Of a DNA stretch of 64,000 nt, positions 1-10,667 are shown one piece after another. The notes below the pieces were generated by a model. It was not told the origin of the DNA and did no database searches. It saw nothing but the letters and a program-made list of their open reading frames with translations. The translations under genes were made by a program, and so were the position numbers. Source of the DNA: Fistulifera solaris (lineage: Eukaryota > Bacillariophyta > Bacillariophyceae > Naviculales > Stauroneidaceae). The stretch spans positions 434,001-498,000 of the forward strand of contig AP026150.1 in NCBI GenBank assembly GCA_030295235.1, in the 5' to 3' direction. How positions within the stretch are numbered: the stretch's first letter is position 1; the number at the start of each line of letters is the position of its first letter.

Positions 1-222
1 TCAATAACAACATGGCTACAGTTTGAGGTGATCGGCAACGATGCAGACATCATGGAGATGGGGTATTACGCCAGAAAACTAGTTTCAGTCGGTTTTCATT
101 CTGTCAAAATGATCTTAGCTGTCTGCACGTACGAGGACGTAGACGCATTCGATTGGATGAAACCCGTGCACAAACGTCTCTTCCTCATGAGAGCAGGAAT
201 TGCAAGCTCATTGCTGGCATAG
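1..222 (+). CDS. 3' end of a protein with a SAM-like C-terminus (partial)
   Basis: The frame is open from the first base of the window to a TAG at 220-222, so this is the last 73 codons of a gene that begins upstream. The visible part reads as a small helical module with the pattern YARKL..VGF.SV.MI..VCT.EDV, then a basic tail around MKPVHKR. That spacing resembles the helices of a SAM-like domain (short helix, G-F turn, 'ED' helix, basic end). Family membership is inferred from the pattern alone. No catalytic residues can be seen and the protein's role is unknown. Confidence 0.5.
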   Translation, partial: SITTWLQFEVIGNDADIMEMGYYARKLVSVGFHSVKMILAVCTYEDVDAFDWMKPVHKRLFLMRAGIASSLLA

Positions 223-1249
223 GTTTTTATATGGTAAAACGTTGCTAGTCCAAATGTTCATCCCAGAGTTCTTATTGCGTGGTGGCTTCGCATCCGGCAT
301 CAAAAAAGCATCAAGAAGCTTGCGTGGTGGGCATGGTGACGGTTGCTGGAAAGGTCGTTAGGTGCTGGGTTCTTTATCGCATAAAGTCTACGATTATTGC
401 TACGATTATTGGTGGTGATACATTATGGTGAATTGAGGTTGGTGTTGGTCAATGTTTAATGGAAAAAAGATAGAAGATGCATTTTCGATAATGCGAAATG
501 ATTATTTCTAACAACTGATGATGCTTGATGCTAATAATGCCGGAAGTTCGGAGTTCGGAGAAAAAATCGAATATTAAAGAACAAGTAAGAAGCAATTTGG
601 AACATTGCGCCATAGCCCCCTGAAATATTGAAAACAGTTCATCAGGAAGATCAGGAATCAGAATGGTCTTGTGTATTTTGTACATGATTACCCCAAGGCT
701 ACTCTTTTCTCTTTTGGAAGTAAGAAGTTGGAAGTCATTGGCCACGGTCATTGGTCGGGCAACAAAAATGAACGCCTTAAGAGGGAAAGTCGTTTCTTCA
801 ACTTGAACTTAGTCATTTTATTTATTTAAGTTACATATCTAATGTAAACGGTACTACGTAGAGGATAAAAGTTGCACTTTATTGTTGAATCTAATACCGT
901 TTTGACATGCTTGGGACATTGAAATCGTTTAGTGCTATTTGCATGAAACACGAAACACGAAAACCTAAATCAGATTGCGGATTCAAGGAGTACAGATTCT
1001 CCGTTCTTTATTGTTTCTTGTTGAGGGGCATAGATCCAATCTCGTTTTTCCGTTACTGTTAGACAGCAACATCTCCGTGAGCGGAACACGTGTTTCTTTA
1101 CTATAGAAGCTGTTCGTTTCGCGTTCCTCGTAAACGTGTTTGATCATCCACCGCGGCGAAAATGAGAACTGAGAACAAAACCACAACAAAAACATCGAGT
1201 CCATAAACCAATTCGATTCTTAAAAACAACACGAACACAAATAATCAAA
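223..1249. other. Intergenic region, no supported gene
   Basis: About 1 kb of AT-rich sequence. It contains a direct repeat 'ctacgattattg' near 389-411. A 100-codon reverse frame at 449-751 has no recognisable domain and unconvincing composition, so I do not call it. The end of this stretch should hold the promoter of the TPR-like gene at 1250. Confidence 0.6.
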
Positions 1250-2086
1250 ATGGATCAATGCCAAGAGCCTTACTTATCACCAAAGCCGTGCACCACGATG
1301 GAAATGGAATCCGTAGTAACCCCTGGTGAACAGGAGCCGTGTTTCTCTCCCAATCTTGTCTCCGAATTGCAAGCACAAGGTATCCTCCGCCTGAGAAAGG
1401 GACAGGTCGTGGAATCGATCTCGTGCTTTCATAAAAGTTTGAAATTGTTATCAAGAAATGAAAAGGATCAATTTGTTGACAGTCGGCTGACCTCAATAAT
1501 GCCGATTGTGGAAAACTCCGAAAGCAACGTTGAAATGAATTTTTTTCAAGAGAGATTTCTTTTCACGGTGGACTTGTCTCAAGAAAAGAGTTCGCTGTCT
1601 CGAAACGACGACATACTTGTTCAATTTCGACGGGCGTTGTATTTGCCACCCGATTCGGAGTTTATTCTTCGAGAAAACGAACTGTTTCATCACATCATGT
1701 CGGGAGTTCTCATGTACAATATCGGACTTGCCCTTCACATTGAAGGTCTCGAATCATGTCGATCCGAATTGCTACCGAATGCTCTCCATTTCTACGCTAT
1801 GTCCCATCACACTTTCACCGAACTATGTCGAGGATACGTGCATGTGGCCGATCGTCTCAACTTGGCTCTGTTGGCCATTGTGAACAACATCGCTCATATC
1901 AATGCGCACCAACGGAACATCAACGATGCACTCATTTTCTGCAATGAACTCTCCTTACGATTTTCCTGCATGCTCAGCGCTATCGAGCGAGGCGCTCCGG
2001 AGCTTCCGTGCGAGGATTATGAGGTATTTGTAGCCAATGTATGTTTCGGTACCGAGATGAGCCGTTATCCAGCTCCTGCGGCTTGA
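1250..2086 (+). CDS. TPR-like helical repeat protein
   Basis: A single-exon gene of 278 codons, with an ATG in good context (aaaATGg). The N-terminal 35 residues are Pro/Ser/Thr-rich and probably disordered. A helical region starts near residue 36 (LQAQGILRLRKGQ), and another helix pair near residues 140-230 includes the stretch MYNIGLALHIEG and an 'NNIAHINAHQ' helix. This matches the loose TPR-like proteins that are numerous in diatoms, which have a short variable head and then helical hairpins. The same architecture recurs in the long gene at 10668-14058, so the two are probably related. The partner and pathway cannot be deduced. Confidence is high that the gene is real and moderate for TPR. 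Confidence 0.75.
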   Translation: MDQCQEPYLSPKPCTTMEMESVVTPGEQEPCFSPNLVSELQAQGILRLRKGQVVESISCFHKSLKLLSRNEKDQFVDSRLTSIMPIVENSESNVEMNFFQERFLFTVDLSQEKSSLSRNDDILVQFRRALYLPPDSEFILRENELFHHIMSGVLMYNIGLALHIEGLESCRSELLPNALHFYAMSHHTFTELCRGYVHVADRLNLALLAIVNNIAHINAHQRNINDALIFCNELSLRFSCMLSAIERGAPELPCEDYEVFVANVCFGTEMSRYPAPAA

Positions 2087-2397
2087 AACATCTTTGTTTG
2101 TTTCTCAGGTAATATCTATGAAGTGTATAAATGTAAATCCTTTACCTAGGAAATGATCAGAATGGTAATTATATTCTAGATGCACTTTCATCAAAGTAAA
2201 ACGCTAGTTGTACCGATACCAGGGATCGCGTTCAGGGAGGCCTTTTTCACGGAATAATTTGGTACCTTTACGACATTATGAGGTTTCGAATTTTTATCCC
2301 GATTTTGTTACGAATCATCAACAGAATGACGGCAACAAGTTAAATGCTTGATACAAAACTGTTGACGGAACTCTGCTTATAATTAACACGAGCGAAG
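2087..2397. other. Intergenic spacer between two + strand genes
   Basis: 311 bases with no ORF of note. It must hold the 3' UTR of the TPR-like gene and the promoter of the gene at 2398. No repeat or structured RNA was seen. Confidence 0.5.
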
Positions 2398-3899
2398 ATG
2401 GGGGATTGTCAAATTCGGATTCAATACGATGTAGTATTGGAAACGACAAACGAAGTGGCAAAAGGTCGAGAAATGAAGACGTTGACCGATCAATCCTTCG
2501 CTTCGGACAGCACGGTTCATGAACTATTACTAGCTTTTCAAATCAATGGAAACTCTGTACTACAACTCATTTTGGAAGACAAAGTCTGCCTTTGGGATTT
2601 TACGGTATATCCGCCTGTGAACATTACGAAACAGTTCGATGCAACAACTACTCTTTTTACGGCGAGTTGGTTCCCTTCGGCTCGGCTTCAAATACTACCA
2701 ATGGGGAAAGCCCCTGTGACGGCCTCCTCGAATGCCTATGACGACGAGCCTGACAATATTCTTGAGGCGTATGATACGATCCAGTACGTCTCGCGCTCGG
2801 GTCAGGTTCTGTCGGGTCGAGATAAACCTTCGCAGTTGCTGCAATCGGCGATTGATACGTCCGTTTCTCAGGAAGATGAAAACTCGGCAAGAATCATTCG
2901 AAACGAATATCGTCAAAGATCGGTGCTGAGACAAAAGAAAGTCTGGAACGACTGCACAAACGAATACAAAATTTGGAGCAAAAGTCGGGGAAAACATCGG
3001 TGCAAGTCCGAAAGATGCTCATCAAAAGCCGCGCAACTGGGCGGCAGAATTTGATCGATCGTATCCACTTCAAGTGCTACGTCGTTCTTGATGATGGCGA
3101 AATGGAGCAAAGTGGAGAACAATATCGCTTTTTCTCGCCACAGGATACCGCCGGTAAGGTTGTCGAGTCATTCTCTCAGAACTGTGGCGCTCGTCGAGGT
3201 GAACTATTGGTGGCAACCAAGCCTGGTGTGTACCTTCGTCTGCCCACGTTGATGAGGCTGTATGAGGCAAGAGAAGCAAATTATGTGGAAGATTTCATGA
3301 CGGTGGTTATCCGCTTTTATGACACGGGCTTGTGTCTAGAATCGCCAAGTATCGAGGAAGGGGACAGAGCATCTGCCAGGGACGAACAAACAAGCACTGA
3401 TATTGCACCTATGACAACGTTCACCGCTTTGGACAAACAGGAAGTGTCCGCTCCCGTAAATGCTTCCGCAAAGACTTTGACAAAACTGCCACAACTTACC
3501 GCAGCACTGACGGCTTTGGATTCAAAGTCGAAAAACGGCGGATTGTCGAAGCCAAAGACCACAACCGTCGACAAGGTCAAACAAATGCAAATGAAGGCGA
3601 AAGCAAAAGGTGATGGAAAGCGAGTCAAACTTCCCGATCGATTCTATTTCGAGCTTGTTGTTGTTTCGAAAGACTGTCAAATTGATAAAGCCGAACCTGT
3701 TTTTATGGCCAAAAGTGATCCGTTGTCGCGCATTCCACGTGATTACGTTGCTGCACCGGGGCGCTTGCTCGTTCAACGTGATGCTGATAGTGGTGCTTTT
3801 TTCGAGATGATTGACGATACCAGCATCCGTTTTGAAGACGCTGTCAGTAAAGGAGTCCTGACCTCGTTCGGCCGAATCATTATACAGCTGGACGGATGA
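2398..3899 (+). CDS. Protein with repeated ubiquitin-like modules resembling the ZFAND1 C-terminal domain
   Basis: Two overlapping frames, 2398-3054 and the frame ending at 3899, form one gene of about 500 residues. The first frame loses sense near 2932, and the second reads upstream as a coiled coil (ESLERLHKRIQNLEQKSG). A single missing A in the run at 2933-2936 would join them. I see three related beta-rich modules: residues about 5-105 (CQIRIQYDV...), about 220-310 (RIHFKCYVVLD... then AGKVVESFSQN) and a C-terminal one (RFYFELVVVSKD...). The pattern [RK].[YH]F...[FV] followed by 'GK.V' resembles the ubiquitin-like tail of AN1-type zinc finger protein 1 (ZFAND1), a p97/proteasome stress factor. 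No AN1 zinc finger is visible. The low-complexity linker between modules 2 and 3 is rich in Thr, Ala and Lys. The family link is an inference of moderate strength. Confidence 0.6.
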
Positions 3900-3975
3900 A
3901 AAGATGTACTAGTACGTTTTCGCTTTGAATCGTTGTGCTAAGGCCTTCCGTTTTGCCGGAGGCTCGTCTTCATGA

Positions 3976-4885
3976 TTACTTTTCTTTGACGACAAACCAA
4001 ACCATGGAATTCAAATCGAAGACAAAAGGCTTCTTGCATTCGAAGTTGCGGGATACAGATGCATTACTATCGACTCCAATAGCAGGAAAAATTCTTTTGA
4101 AGCTCTGCCAATGAAAGGTTTTCAAAAGCATGTTTCAAGAAGACGCCGGGCCGCAACCAATTGTATCACCAATACCAAAAAAGGGCCAACTGACGCAGCA
4201 ATCGTGGAGACGTCCATCATCGCCATGATATCAGTAGGAAAATTTATCTTATCCTGCGAAAAGGACAATATAATCAAACCGGTGTCTATGGGAGTACGAT
4301 CGGATTGCAACAAGGTCAACCGTGTTTCTTGATCTTACCTGGCATACGCTTGAACCATCGAAATTTCTCCGTCGCTAAACCAATACCAACAGATTCTCCA
4401 GCTGATTTACGTGAGCTCCTAGGTACCCAAGGACGATGATCGTCTGTGTGAGGTGGAGGTAGAGTTGCTTCAAAATAAGAAATTAGACGAGGTGTGATGT
4501 TCACGACGGGTCGAGGAACCTCCATTGTGTGACCTGCCCTGTATGGAGAGACGAAAGGGGCCAATATTGGTCAATTGTGCTGCTTGTCGAAGAAGTAAGG
4601 AACTGTGGTGTGCTTTCGAGTCGTTTTCAGTTGCTTCTGTGTCACTAACGTCGGATGACGCAACGGATACTTGCTACAAAATGATCGACCTGCTTCTCCC
4701 ACTCGTCCTGTGTACTGAACTGCTCCGTCCCCATCATCTGTTGGAACCTCGGTTAGCGACAGCTTGAAAGAATCACGGGCCGTCGGTCGAAGCCTACATA
4801 AGGGATTTTTGACTACGGGCTGGAGGGCTGTTCGGTCAATGGTTGGTGGACCTTTTCGGCGGCCATGGACATGAGTGTTAGCGTA
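3976..4885 (-). pseudogene. Decayed SPRY-domain paralogue of the F-box/SPRY gene at 7284
   Basis: Read on the minus strand, the whole SPRY half of the 7284-8711 protein can be followed in order. TLMSMAAEK lies near 4880, DDGDGAVQYTG near 4725, then VSPYRAG...RPVVNITPRLISYFE (4555-4470), KRMPG at 4340, YHGDDG near 4225, GIGDTIGCG near 4160, and IGVDSN...FVFDLNSM down to a stop at 3976. The F-box half is missing or too eroded to see. Several in-frame stops and frame changes occur, for example TAA where the intact copy has the Trp after MPG. This is a dead copy. Unlike the two other paralogues it appears to contain an intron (4254-4338), listed separately. Confidence 0.75.
4254..4338 (-). other. 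Probable intron inside the decayed SPRY copy
   Basis: On the minus strand the coding match runs to ATGCCAG and is followed directly by GTAAGATC, a strong 5' splice site. The match resumes 85 nt later after TTTTCGCAG. Splicing restores the reading frame of the intact paralogue across MPG.D...YHGDDG, although two stop codons then fall in the joined exon. Neither sibling has an insertion at this point. Confidence 0.55.
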
Positions 4886-5188
4886 TTCGGCCTGTTGTTG
4901 ATGTCAATTGCTTTTTAGTTTTCATAATTATAGTCGTTAATCCATCATCATCAACCACCAGATTTCTTTCGAGAAACGACAAATTAGTACATCATAGACC
5001 TAGTCTTTTGTCCTGTAAAGCCAAGCTGAGGATGAGAGAAGAGCCCTTCTCAAGGACATTTGTTAAACCCCATCTTCCAGTTTAAGACGACGTTTATAAC
5101 TAGAGAGAGGTTGAATGTGATGAACATTGGGAACATCTCGACACGTTGCGCAAGAACAATTCAGTGATAATATCAACACTATAATACA
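4886..5188. other. Intergenic, possibly eroded F-box remains
   Basis: About 300 bases between two broken paralogues. I searched for the F-box half of the decayed SPRY copy here on the minus strand and did not find a convincing match. Nothing else is supported. Confidence 0.4.
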
Positions 5189-6589
5189 TTAATTTTGATC
5201 AATAAGCATCGACTGAAAGACGATTGAACTTTGGCTGCAGACCATCGCTTTTAAGTCAAACAAAAAGCCTTCTTCGCAACCAAAGTTGCAAGCAACGGGG
5301 CAATGCGTGTCCAAGCCCACAACAGGGTACAAATCCTGCTCCAATATTTTCAACGACAGCTTTTCAAATGCGTAGCCCAGGAAGTTGCCGTTCAGTGTGA
5401 AAAAAGATGGCGCGACGCTGATAGTCCACTCCACAGCCCACGGTATCACGAACTCCAAAAGTGGGGCCAAATTTGCGAATCATTTGTCCTTGGTTGTGAT
5501 AGACACCGCCGTCATCGCTGTGGTATCCAAAAGACTGGTCATCCCATCCCGCCATGCGGTTCGAAAAATGAAACTTTCGTGTGCCCACGCCAATGACGAT
5601 GCAGTCACCTTCCAATCTCGGTCGACGTGGACCATTCCAATGATTCGCAAATCGCAAGGGAATTTCGGGCACGTCTAATTGGGGACTTTCGATCGATACT
5701 TCAAAGTACGAAATAAGACGAGGAGTCAAGTGTACCCCGTCCATATCCAAAAAAGGAGCTACGAACGGTCTCCAAAAGGTCGTTCACGCTGAGGCACGCG
5801 ATGACAGAGACGGTGCACCAAATTACGCAAAGCAGGGAATGGTCGATGATCTAGCATTCGTTGCTTCGATGTACGCATTTGTTGTTTAGTGAGTTTCTGA
5901 GGTCGGGGCAGTGGTCGATCGGCTTCAATAGATCGATTTCCTTCTCCGATCGGACCGTGATACTGAATGGCGCGTCTACCGTCGGGAAGCTCGACTACGT
6001 ACAAGTTGGAAAAATTCGAACTGAAAGGCAGTCGATGAAGTAACTTGGAAAGACTCACCCGAGACATTTTCTGGGAAGCAAGTGATAGAAGAAAGACAAC
6101 GTTCGGCTCGGTGCTCTTTTCTTCGATGCAATGCATCGGAATGTGCAAGTCATCGACGATTCGTCGTTCCGGATTTAGCCAAGGCCATTCTCGGTGACAG
6201 ATTTCTCTGCGTACGCCGTCCGCTTCTCTGGAGGCAATAATATTACGAAGTCGATGATTGGTTTGTATTAGTGTGCGAGTCGAGGCATTGTCGCAAAAGC
6301 CCAGAATGCAAAGCAAGAGATCGTTGCTGAGTACGTCGAAGGGCACTTGCTCGTCGATCTGTGAGTGAGGAGGAAAGTGTTTATGACAACTAGACAAGGG
6401 ATAATTTTTGGTCAGCTGAGTATGATGATAATCTCCTGCATGCGAAGAAGTATCAGAGAGTTCATGGCAAGAACTGTCGGTATCACTGTTAGTGAGTGCA
6501 AAACGCTTCGCGTAAGGTTCGACCGCCGATGCTCTTTCAAAGATTGCTGTCTCTTTCATCGTAGATACAGTCGAATCAAGAGATGACAA
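5189..6589 (-). pseudogene. F-box/SPRY paralogue broken by two frame changes
   Basis: Transcribed from 6589 toward 5189, divergent from its intact sibling at 7284. The first frame (6589-5759) holds a Ser/Thr/Asp-rich head and an F-box (FDVLSNDLLLCILGFCDN, then LIQTNHRLR). The second (to 5364) holds LTPRLISYFEVSI, RMAGWD, SFGYHSDDGG and CGVDYQRRAIFF. The third holds LNGNFLGYAFEKLS, DLYPVVGLD and FLFDLK. All match the intact gene in order. The last shift lies at the A6 run at 5400-5405 (one base too many). The first lies just above 5760. Coding sense is otherwise well kept, so this is either a young pseudogene or an intact gene with two assembly errors. If functional, it would be a substrate receptor of an SCF-type ubiquitin ligase. 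Confidence 0.7.
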
Positions 6590-7283
6590 GAAAAGTCAGA
6601 AGGTGTGAAATGATCGATCGGATGACGGATGGGAATAGATACCAAAGAGAAATAATAGAATTCATTCGCCTTCATCATGATGGCGAGTGTTGGAAATGCC
6701 TTTTGTGTTCGCATCTTCGGCTCGGCGTTTGGCGGCGGCCATGGCGGCGTCATCTGTTCTGACTATCAAGAACCAAGAACCTGCAATACCGGTTCATTCG
6801 AAGAACAAGGACATTGTGCCCAAAGCTTGCACCTGTCGAACAGACAGCTTGCACGATTGGAGGCGCGAGGTATACTTCTACGTGGTGCAGTACCGAAAAC
6901 GTGCTCATCAAGGGTCAATTTGGTTTATAGTCTCCCTCAACATGTAGTTGGTTTGGCTGGAGTCCCGAGTCAAACATTATTTAGGGTTAGAGGTTAGAGT
7001 TGCAAATGTCGATATCCAGCTAAGAGCCGCGGCAGCGAAGCAAAGAACAGAAAGAAGCTATACCCGATACTTTCTTGCTGATAGTATTGAGTCGCGTTCG
7101 CCATGAAAACAAGTGACATGTGACATCCCAATACCGTTCAATCTTACACAGCTTGGTACAAACGCTTCCGAACTGTTCTCGATGTTGTCAAAACGTGTCG
7201 GTCGAAGAAGATCGCCTTTTGCAGAATTTCGTTCCTATTGTTGACTTTTTTAAAAGCTAAAAAACGAGAACTAATACACACTA
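6590..7283. promoter_or_regulatory. Shared upstream region of two divergent F-box/SPRY genes
   Basis: 694 bases between divergent paralogues, so both promoters should lie here. Overlapping frames on both strands between 6677 and 6997 (up to 106 codons) have no recognisable domain. The opposite frames being open too suggests a compositional effect. A short TTAGGGTTAGAGGTTAGAG string near 6981-6999 is noted but not interpreted as telomeric. Confidence 0.4.
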
Positions 7284-8711
7284 TTGATAACTAAAATAAC
7301 TATGAGACGCGTTTCATCTCGACAACGCTTCGCTCTTTGGGATGGCTTTGCCGCTGTTTCGATGGAAAGTGACGGTGATGAGTACTCGTATGAGCACGAG
7401 GTCATGGATGACGCCACGCTCAAGCGCAAGAGACTCGAGGTTCGTCAAACCGAAAAACCACAAGAGACAGCTCGAGTCATTCCTGCTTATGAGTGGGAGA
7501 TTGATCGCTCGGAGGGTGCACCTCAAACCGACTTTCCTTTGAATATGCTCAACGATGATATCGCCGTGAGCGTCCTCGAATTCTGTGATTTACGATCCAT
7601 CCGAGATGTGATGCAAGTAAACCACCATTACCGTGATTTGATAACTTCCGAAAAGGCTGGATTGTTGTGGAAACACATTCTCTGCCAAAAATGGAATTGG
7701 CTTTCTCCGGAGAATATGCGCTTTGTCGATTCACTGGGTCTCCCTACGGTCGTAGCGCGTGATGCTACGACCAATTTTGCTCTCTTAATGACGCTAGCGG
7801 CCGCCGAGTCGCCCACTTGTATTGATGAATCGCGCTTTGCTCCGACAATATGGGGTCATGCGCTTCGTCGCATGCGCAACCGTCCCACGGATGATAATCA
7901 GCTAGAGCTGGAGACCGTGGCGATTGACGATGGAGACCGCGCCGTTCGTTTCACTGGACTTGTCGGTATGGGCGATCGTTGCATTCGCTCAGATCATCCC
8001 TTGCCTCGTCCGGAGCGTATCAACTCGAATACCATGTTTCTGGAAAGCCTCGAAGATCTTATCTTGCGGTATTCGCCGTTGCCAAAAGAACACGACGACA
8101 AGGTCGAAGAAGATTTACCAGAATGGAGACCTTTTGTGTCACCATTTGTGACCAAAATGGAGGAGGGACGACCGGTAGTCAATTTGTCACCGCGGCTCAT
8201 TTCCTATTTTGAGGTTTCCATCATGAGTGCACCGGTAGATGAAACAACAAGCAATGCCGCGCGGGTATTACATCACGGCTTTTTTCGCTTTGAGCAAGAG
8301 TGCACGGCTGTTGGGTTAGCAAACGAATATTTTGCTTTGCACTCTCGTATGCCGGGATGGGATTCTTGCTCGTTCGGCTACCATGGAGACGATGGTGGTA
8401 TCTTTCATAAAACCGGACATATGTTACGCGAGTACGGTCCTACATTCGGGGCCGGTGATGTCATTGGGTGCGGTGTCGATTATCACAAACGCGCTATCTT
8501 TTACACTCACAATGGAAAGTTTTTGGGCTACGCTTTCACATCTCTGACGGATCACGAGTTGGAGAAGGATTGGTATCCAGTCGTAGGTATCGATTCGAAA
8601 TCATTCATAAAGTGCAACTTTGGACAGACACCCTTCCTTTTTGATCTGGAAATAATGATGGAGGAAAGCAGTAGTATTGTCCGCAAGACGATTATCGGAT
8701 CCTTGCAGTAG
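7284..8711 (+). CDS. F-box and SPRY domain protein (intact copy)
   Basis: A single exon of 475 codons. Residues 1-85 are acidic and charged. An F-box follows at about 86-130 (LNMLNDDIAVSVLEFCD, VMQVNHHYRDL), then a linker with LPRPERI. A SPRY domain fills about 290-460: RPVVNLSPRLISYFEV, GLANEYF, RMPGWD, GYHGDDGGIFHKTG, YGPTFGAGDVIGCGVDY, FYTHNGKFLGYAF and DWYPVVGID. GDVIGCGVD and the NG.FLG strand are the family hallmarks. F-box proteins bring targets to SCF ubiquitin ligases, and SPRY domains bind peptide targets, so a substrate-adaptor role is inferred. The target is unknown. Two broken paralogues lie immediately upstream, which marks a local duplication cluster. Confidence 0.88.
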   Translation: MITKITMRRVSSRQRFALWDGFAAVSMESDGDEYSYEHEVMDDATLKRKRLEVRQTEKPQETARVIPAYEWEIDRSEGAPQTDFPLNMLNDDIAVSVLEFCDLRSIRDVMQVNHHYRDLITSEKAGLLWKHILCQKWNWLSPENMRFVDSLGLPTVVARDATTNFALLMTLAAAESPTCIDESRFAPTIWGHALRRMRNRPTDDNQLELETVAIDDGDRAVRFTGLVGMGDRCIRSDHPLPRPERINSNTMFLESLEDLILRYSPLPKEHDDKVEEDLPEWRPFVSPFVTKMEEGRPVVNLSPRLISYFEVSIMSAPVDETTSNAARVLHHGFFRFEQECTAVGLANEYFALHSRMPGWDSCSFGYHGDDGGIFHKTGHMLREYGPTFGAGDVIGCGVDYHKRAIFYTHNGKFLGYAFTSLTDHELEKDWYPVVGIDSKSFIKCNFGQTPFLFDLEIMMEESSSIVRKTIIGSLQ

Positions 8712-9089
8712 AACGACGGCCGAATTGTGGGATCGCTTACCTATGTATTGCTACATTATTTGTGAATAAATTACTTACTAGAAATAAAAATAGCAAAGAC
8801 TGTGTTGGAGATGAATTCTGTTAACACATTGAACTAAAGGGCTACATTTTAGTCAAGGTCTCAGATTGCCAGGTAAGGTTAGAGCGAAGCATTGCGTTCG
8901 CTATAGCATTGAGTCGGCCGACGCAAGGACGACCGTGAGCATTTACCTTGCACAGAGAAAAAAACACACAGCACCGCACCTCCTTTCTTTCTTACACACA
9001 TAAAACTTGAATGAAACGGAACGCAGTGGAAGCCGATTTTTCCTTGTTTAATCTCGCATTGTCATCTTGGCGCATCAAACAATTTATTC
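8712..9089. other. Intergenic spacer
   Basis: 378 bases with no gene. It should contain the 3' UTR of the SPRY gene and the promoter of the EMC10 gene at 9090. Confidence 0.5.
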
Positions 9090-10055
9090 ATGTTCCCATC
9101 AAATAGGCTGAAAAGGCTGGTAACAGTCACCAATGTCTTGCTCGTTGTCTTCTCTCCGTTTACGACCGCTTCCGTCGGACGATCGTGGACGTTGTATCAT
9201 GCCATCGTAGACGGCACGAGTGAACCAGACTTTACGGTTCGTGGTCAAGTAACGTTATCCTTGAAAGACCCCAACGAAGTCTCGACGAAGAAAGACAAGA
9301 CATTGTCGTCCATTAAAGGAAAAGACACTGATTCACCATTCCTAGTCGAATTGCAACACACGGAAGAGAAGATATCATCTAATTTTATGCAACAAATTCT
9401 GAAAGAAGATTCGTTTTATCAATTAAAGCTGGTACCCAATGACTCGGGTTCGACTCCCTCGATCCTTTCTACTGTTCCCGCTTGTCAATTGCGTCGAGCG
9501 AACTTTCGGTGAGATTTATGCCTCCTTATTGTTTATTTGTCAAGTCGGTCCCTCAGTAATATATTTCTAACTTTGTGCATGTCAACTGCAGCGATGAATT
9601 TGTCCTAACACTCGGATCCGACGCGCAAGCCATTAGTATGACCTATATTCCACTCGTCTCGCCTCTGGCCCCCCGCTTCGTGTAGCCACTACGAAGCCTC
9701 AGACCATGACAAAGAATTTACTTTCCATTCCCGACTCTCCGCGGAAACTACCGTTCCGGGTATGACACTTAAGACGATTTTACCTGAATACCAGCCGCCA
9801 CCGGGACTGTCCTTCCTCAAAGGAGCGCACCTTCACGTTCAGGAAGCAATGGGGACTCAAAAGCAGGGCCAAGAGCAAGACAATAGTTTCCCTTATGGGT
9901 TTATGAGGAGATACTGGTATATTTTGCTGCCGCTGTTTTTGATGAACTTTATGTCCGCCGGCCCTTCGCCAGAACAAGGTGGTGCAGAGGGTGCTAGCGA
10001 AGGCACGCCCACCGCCGGTGCTGGTGCTCCAAAGCGTCGAGGAAAACGAGATTAA
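9090..10055 (+). CDS. EMC10: ER membrane protein complex subunit 10
   Basis: EMC10 is a subunit of the ER membrane complex that inserts tail-anchored and multipass proteins. The sequence starts with a signal peptide (LVTVTNVLLVVFSPFTTASVG). It continues with a beta-rich lumenal domain with the family patterns FYQLKLVP and STVPACQLRRANF, and ends with a membrane helix (YWYILLPLFLMNFMSAGP) and a Gly/Ala-rich tail, as in animal EMC10. There are two exons: 9090-9508, a GT..AG intron at 9509-9591 (GTGAGA..CTGCAG), then 9592-10055. In exon 2 the frame breaks at the C6 run 9669-9674. With five C's the reading continues as ASCSHYEASDHDKEF, which keeps the conserved cysteine, so I take this as one extra base rather than a dead gene. 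Length is about 300 residues, close to the usual size. Confidence 0.85.
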
Positions 10056-10667
10056 TGTAGAAATGGCTTACTAAGAAAGAGCAAGGAATCCATTGTGCTG
10101 TATTTTGTTTCCGTTTCGCAAAGTCATGTTGCTAACATGGGCATGTTGATCAGAGCTAGTAACTGTGATTATTTACATCATAAACTGAAAAATACTGTCA
10201 CATTTGACATCCACAGCAACCCTCCGTAATCTCTAAAACTCCCAGTAAAAGCTTTCATTCACTGTTCATGACTAAATCCAGTCCCTTTAGTCTGATACTC
10301 TCTAGGCTTGGTTTATCCGGAACGGACAACGGTGACTTTTGACGTACTCTGCAACGGAGATTAGTGAATGCACTATCCTCTTTGTAACTTGGCATCAACG
10401 GCTTGGTCACACCAGATGAGGATATAAAATAGTACTTTCCGGGTTGCGGCCGGCGTTCACCTGGGCAAAGTCAAAGATATCAAACCTTCATTCTCGTCCT
10501 CATCCACACGCAGGTGATGACGAAAACAAAATAAGTTGGCTTTGCAATGAACGAAAGCCTTTCTTTCTTGTTTAGCCAACGACAAACGTTTTGAATCTAC
10601 AAAAAGCAAGCTACTGCATCTATTTTTCCGTAGTCGTAATATTACATCGCTTTCGAGCTAACTCATC
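10056..10667. other. Intergenic spacer
   Basis: About 610 bases with no supported gene. It lies between two + strand genes and should carry the promoter of the long TPR gene. Confidence 0.5.

Noticed and set aside
449-751. 100-codon reverse ORF
   Set aside because: No domain, no conserved neighbour relation, and composition not convincing.
6677-6997. Overlapping ORFs of 86-106 codons
   Set aside because: Both strands are open over the same bases and neither translation has a recognisable motif. Left as unsupported.
6981-6999. TTAGGG-like string, with similar short strings near 33866 and 38583
   Set aside because: One to three imperfect units only. Too short to be interstitial telomeric repeats.
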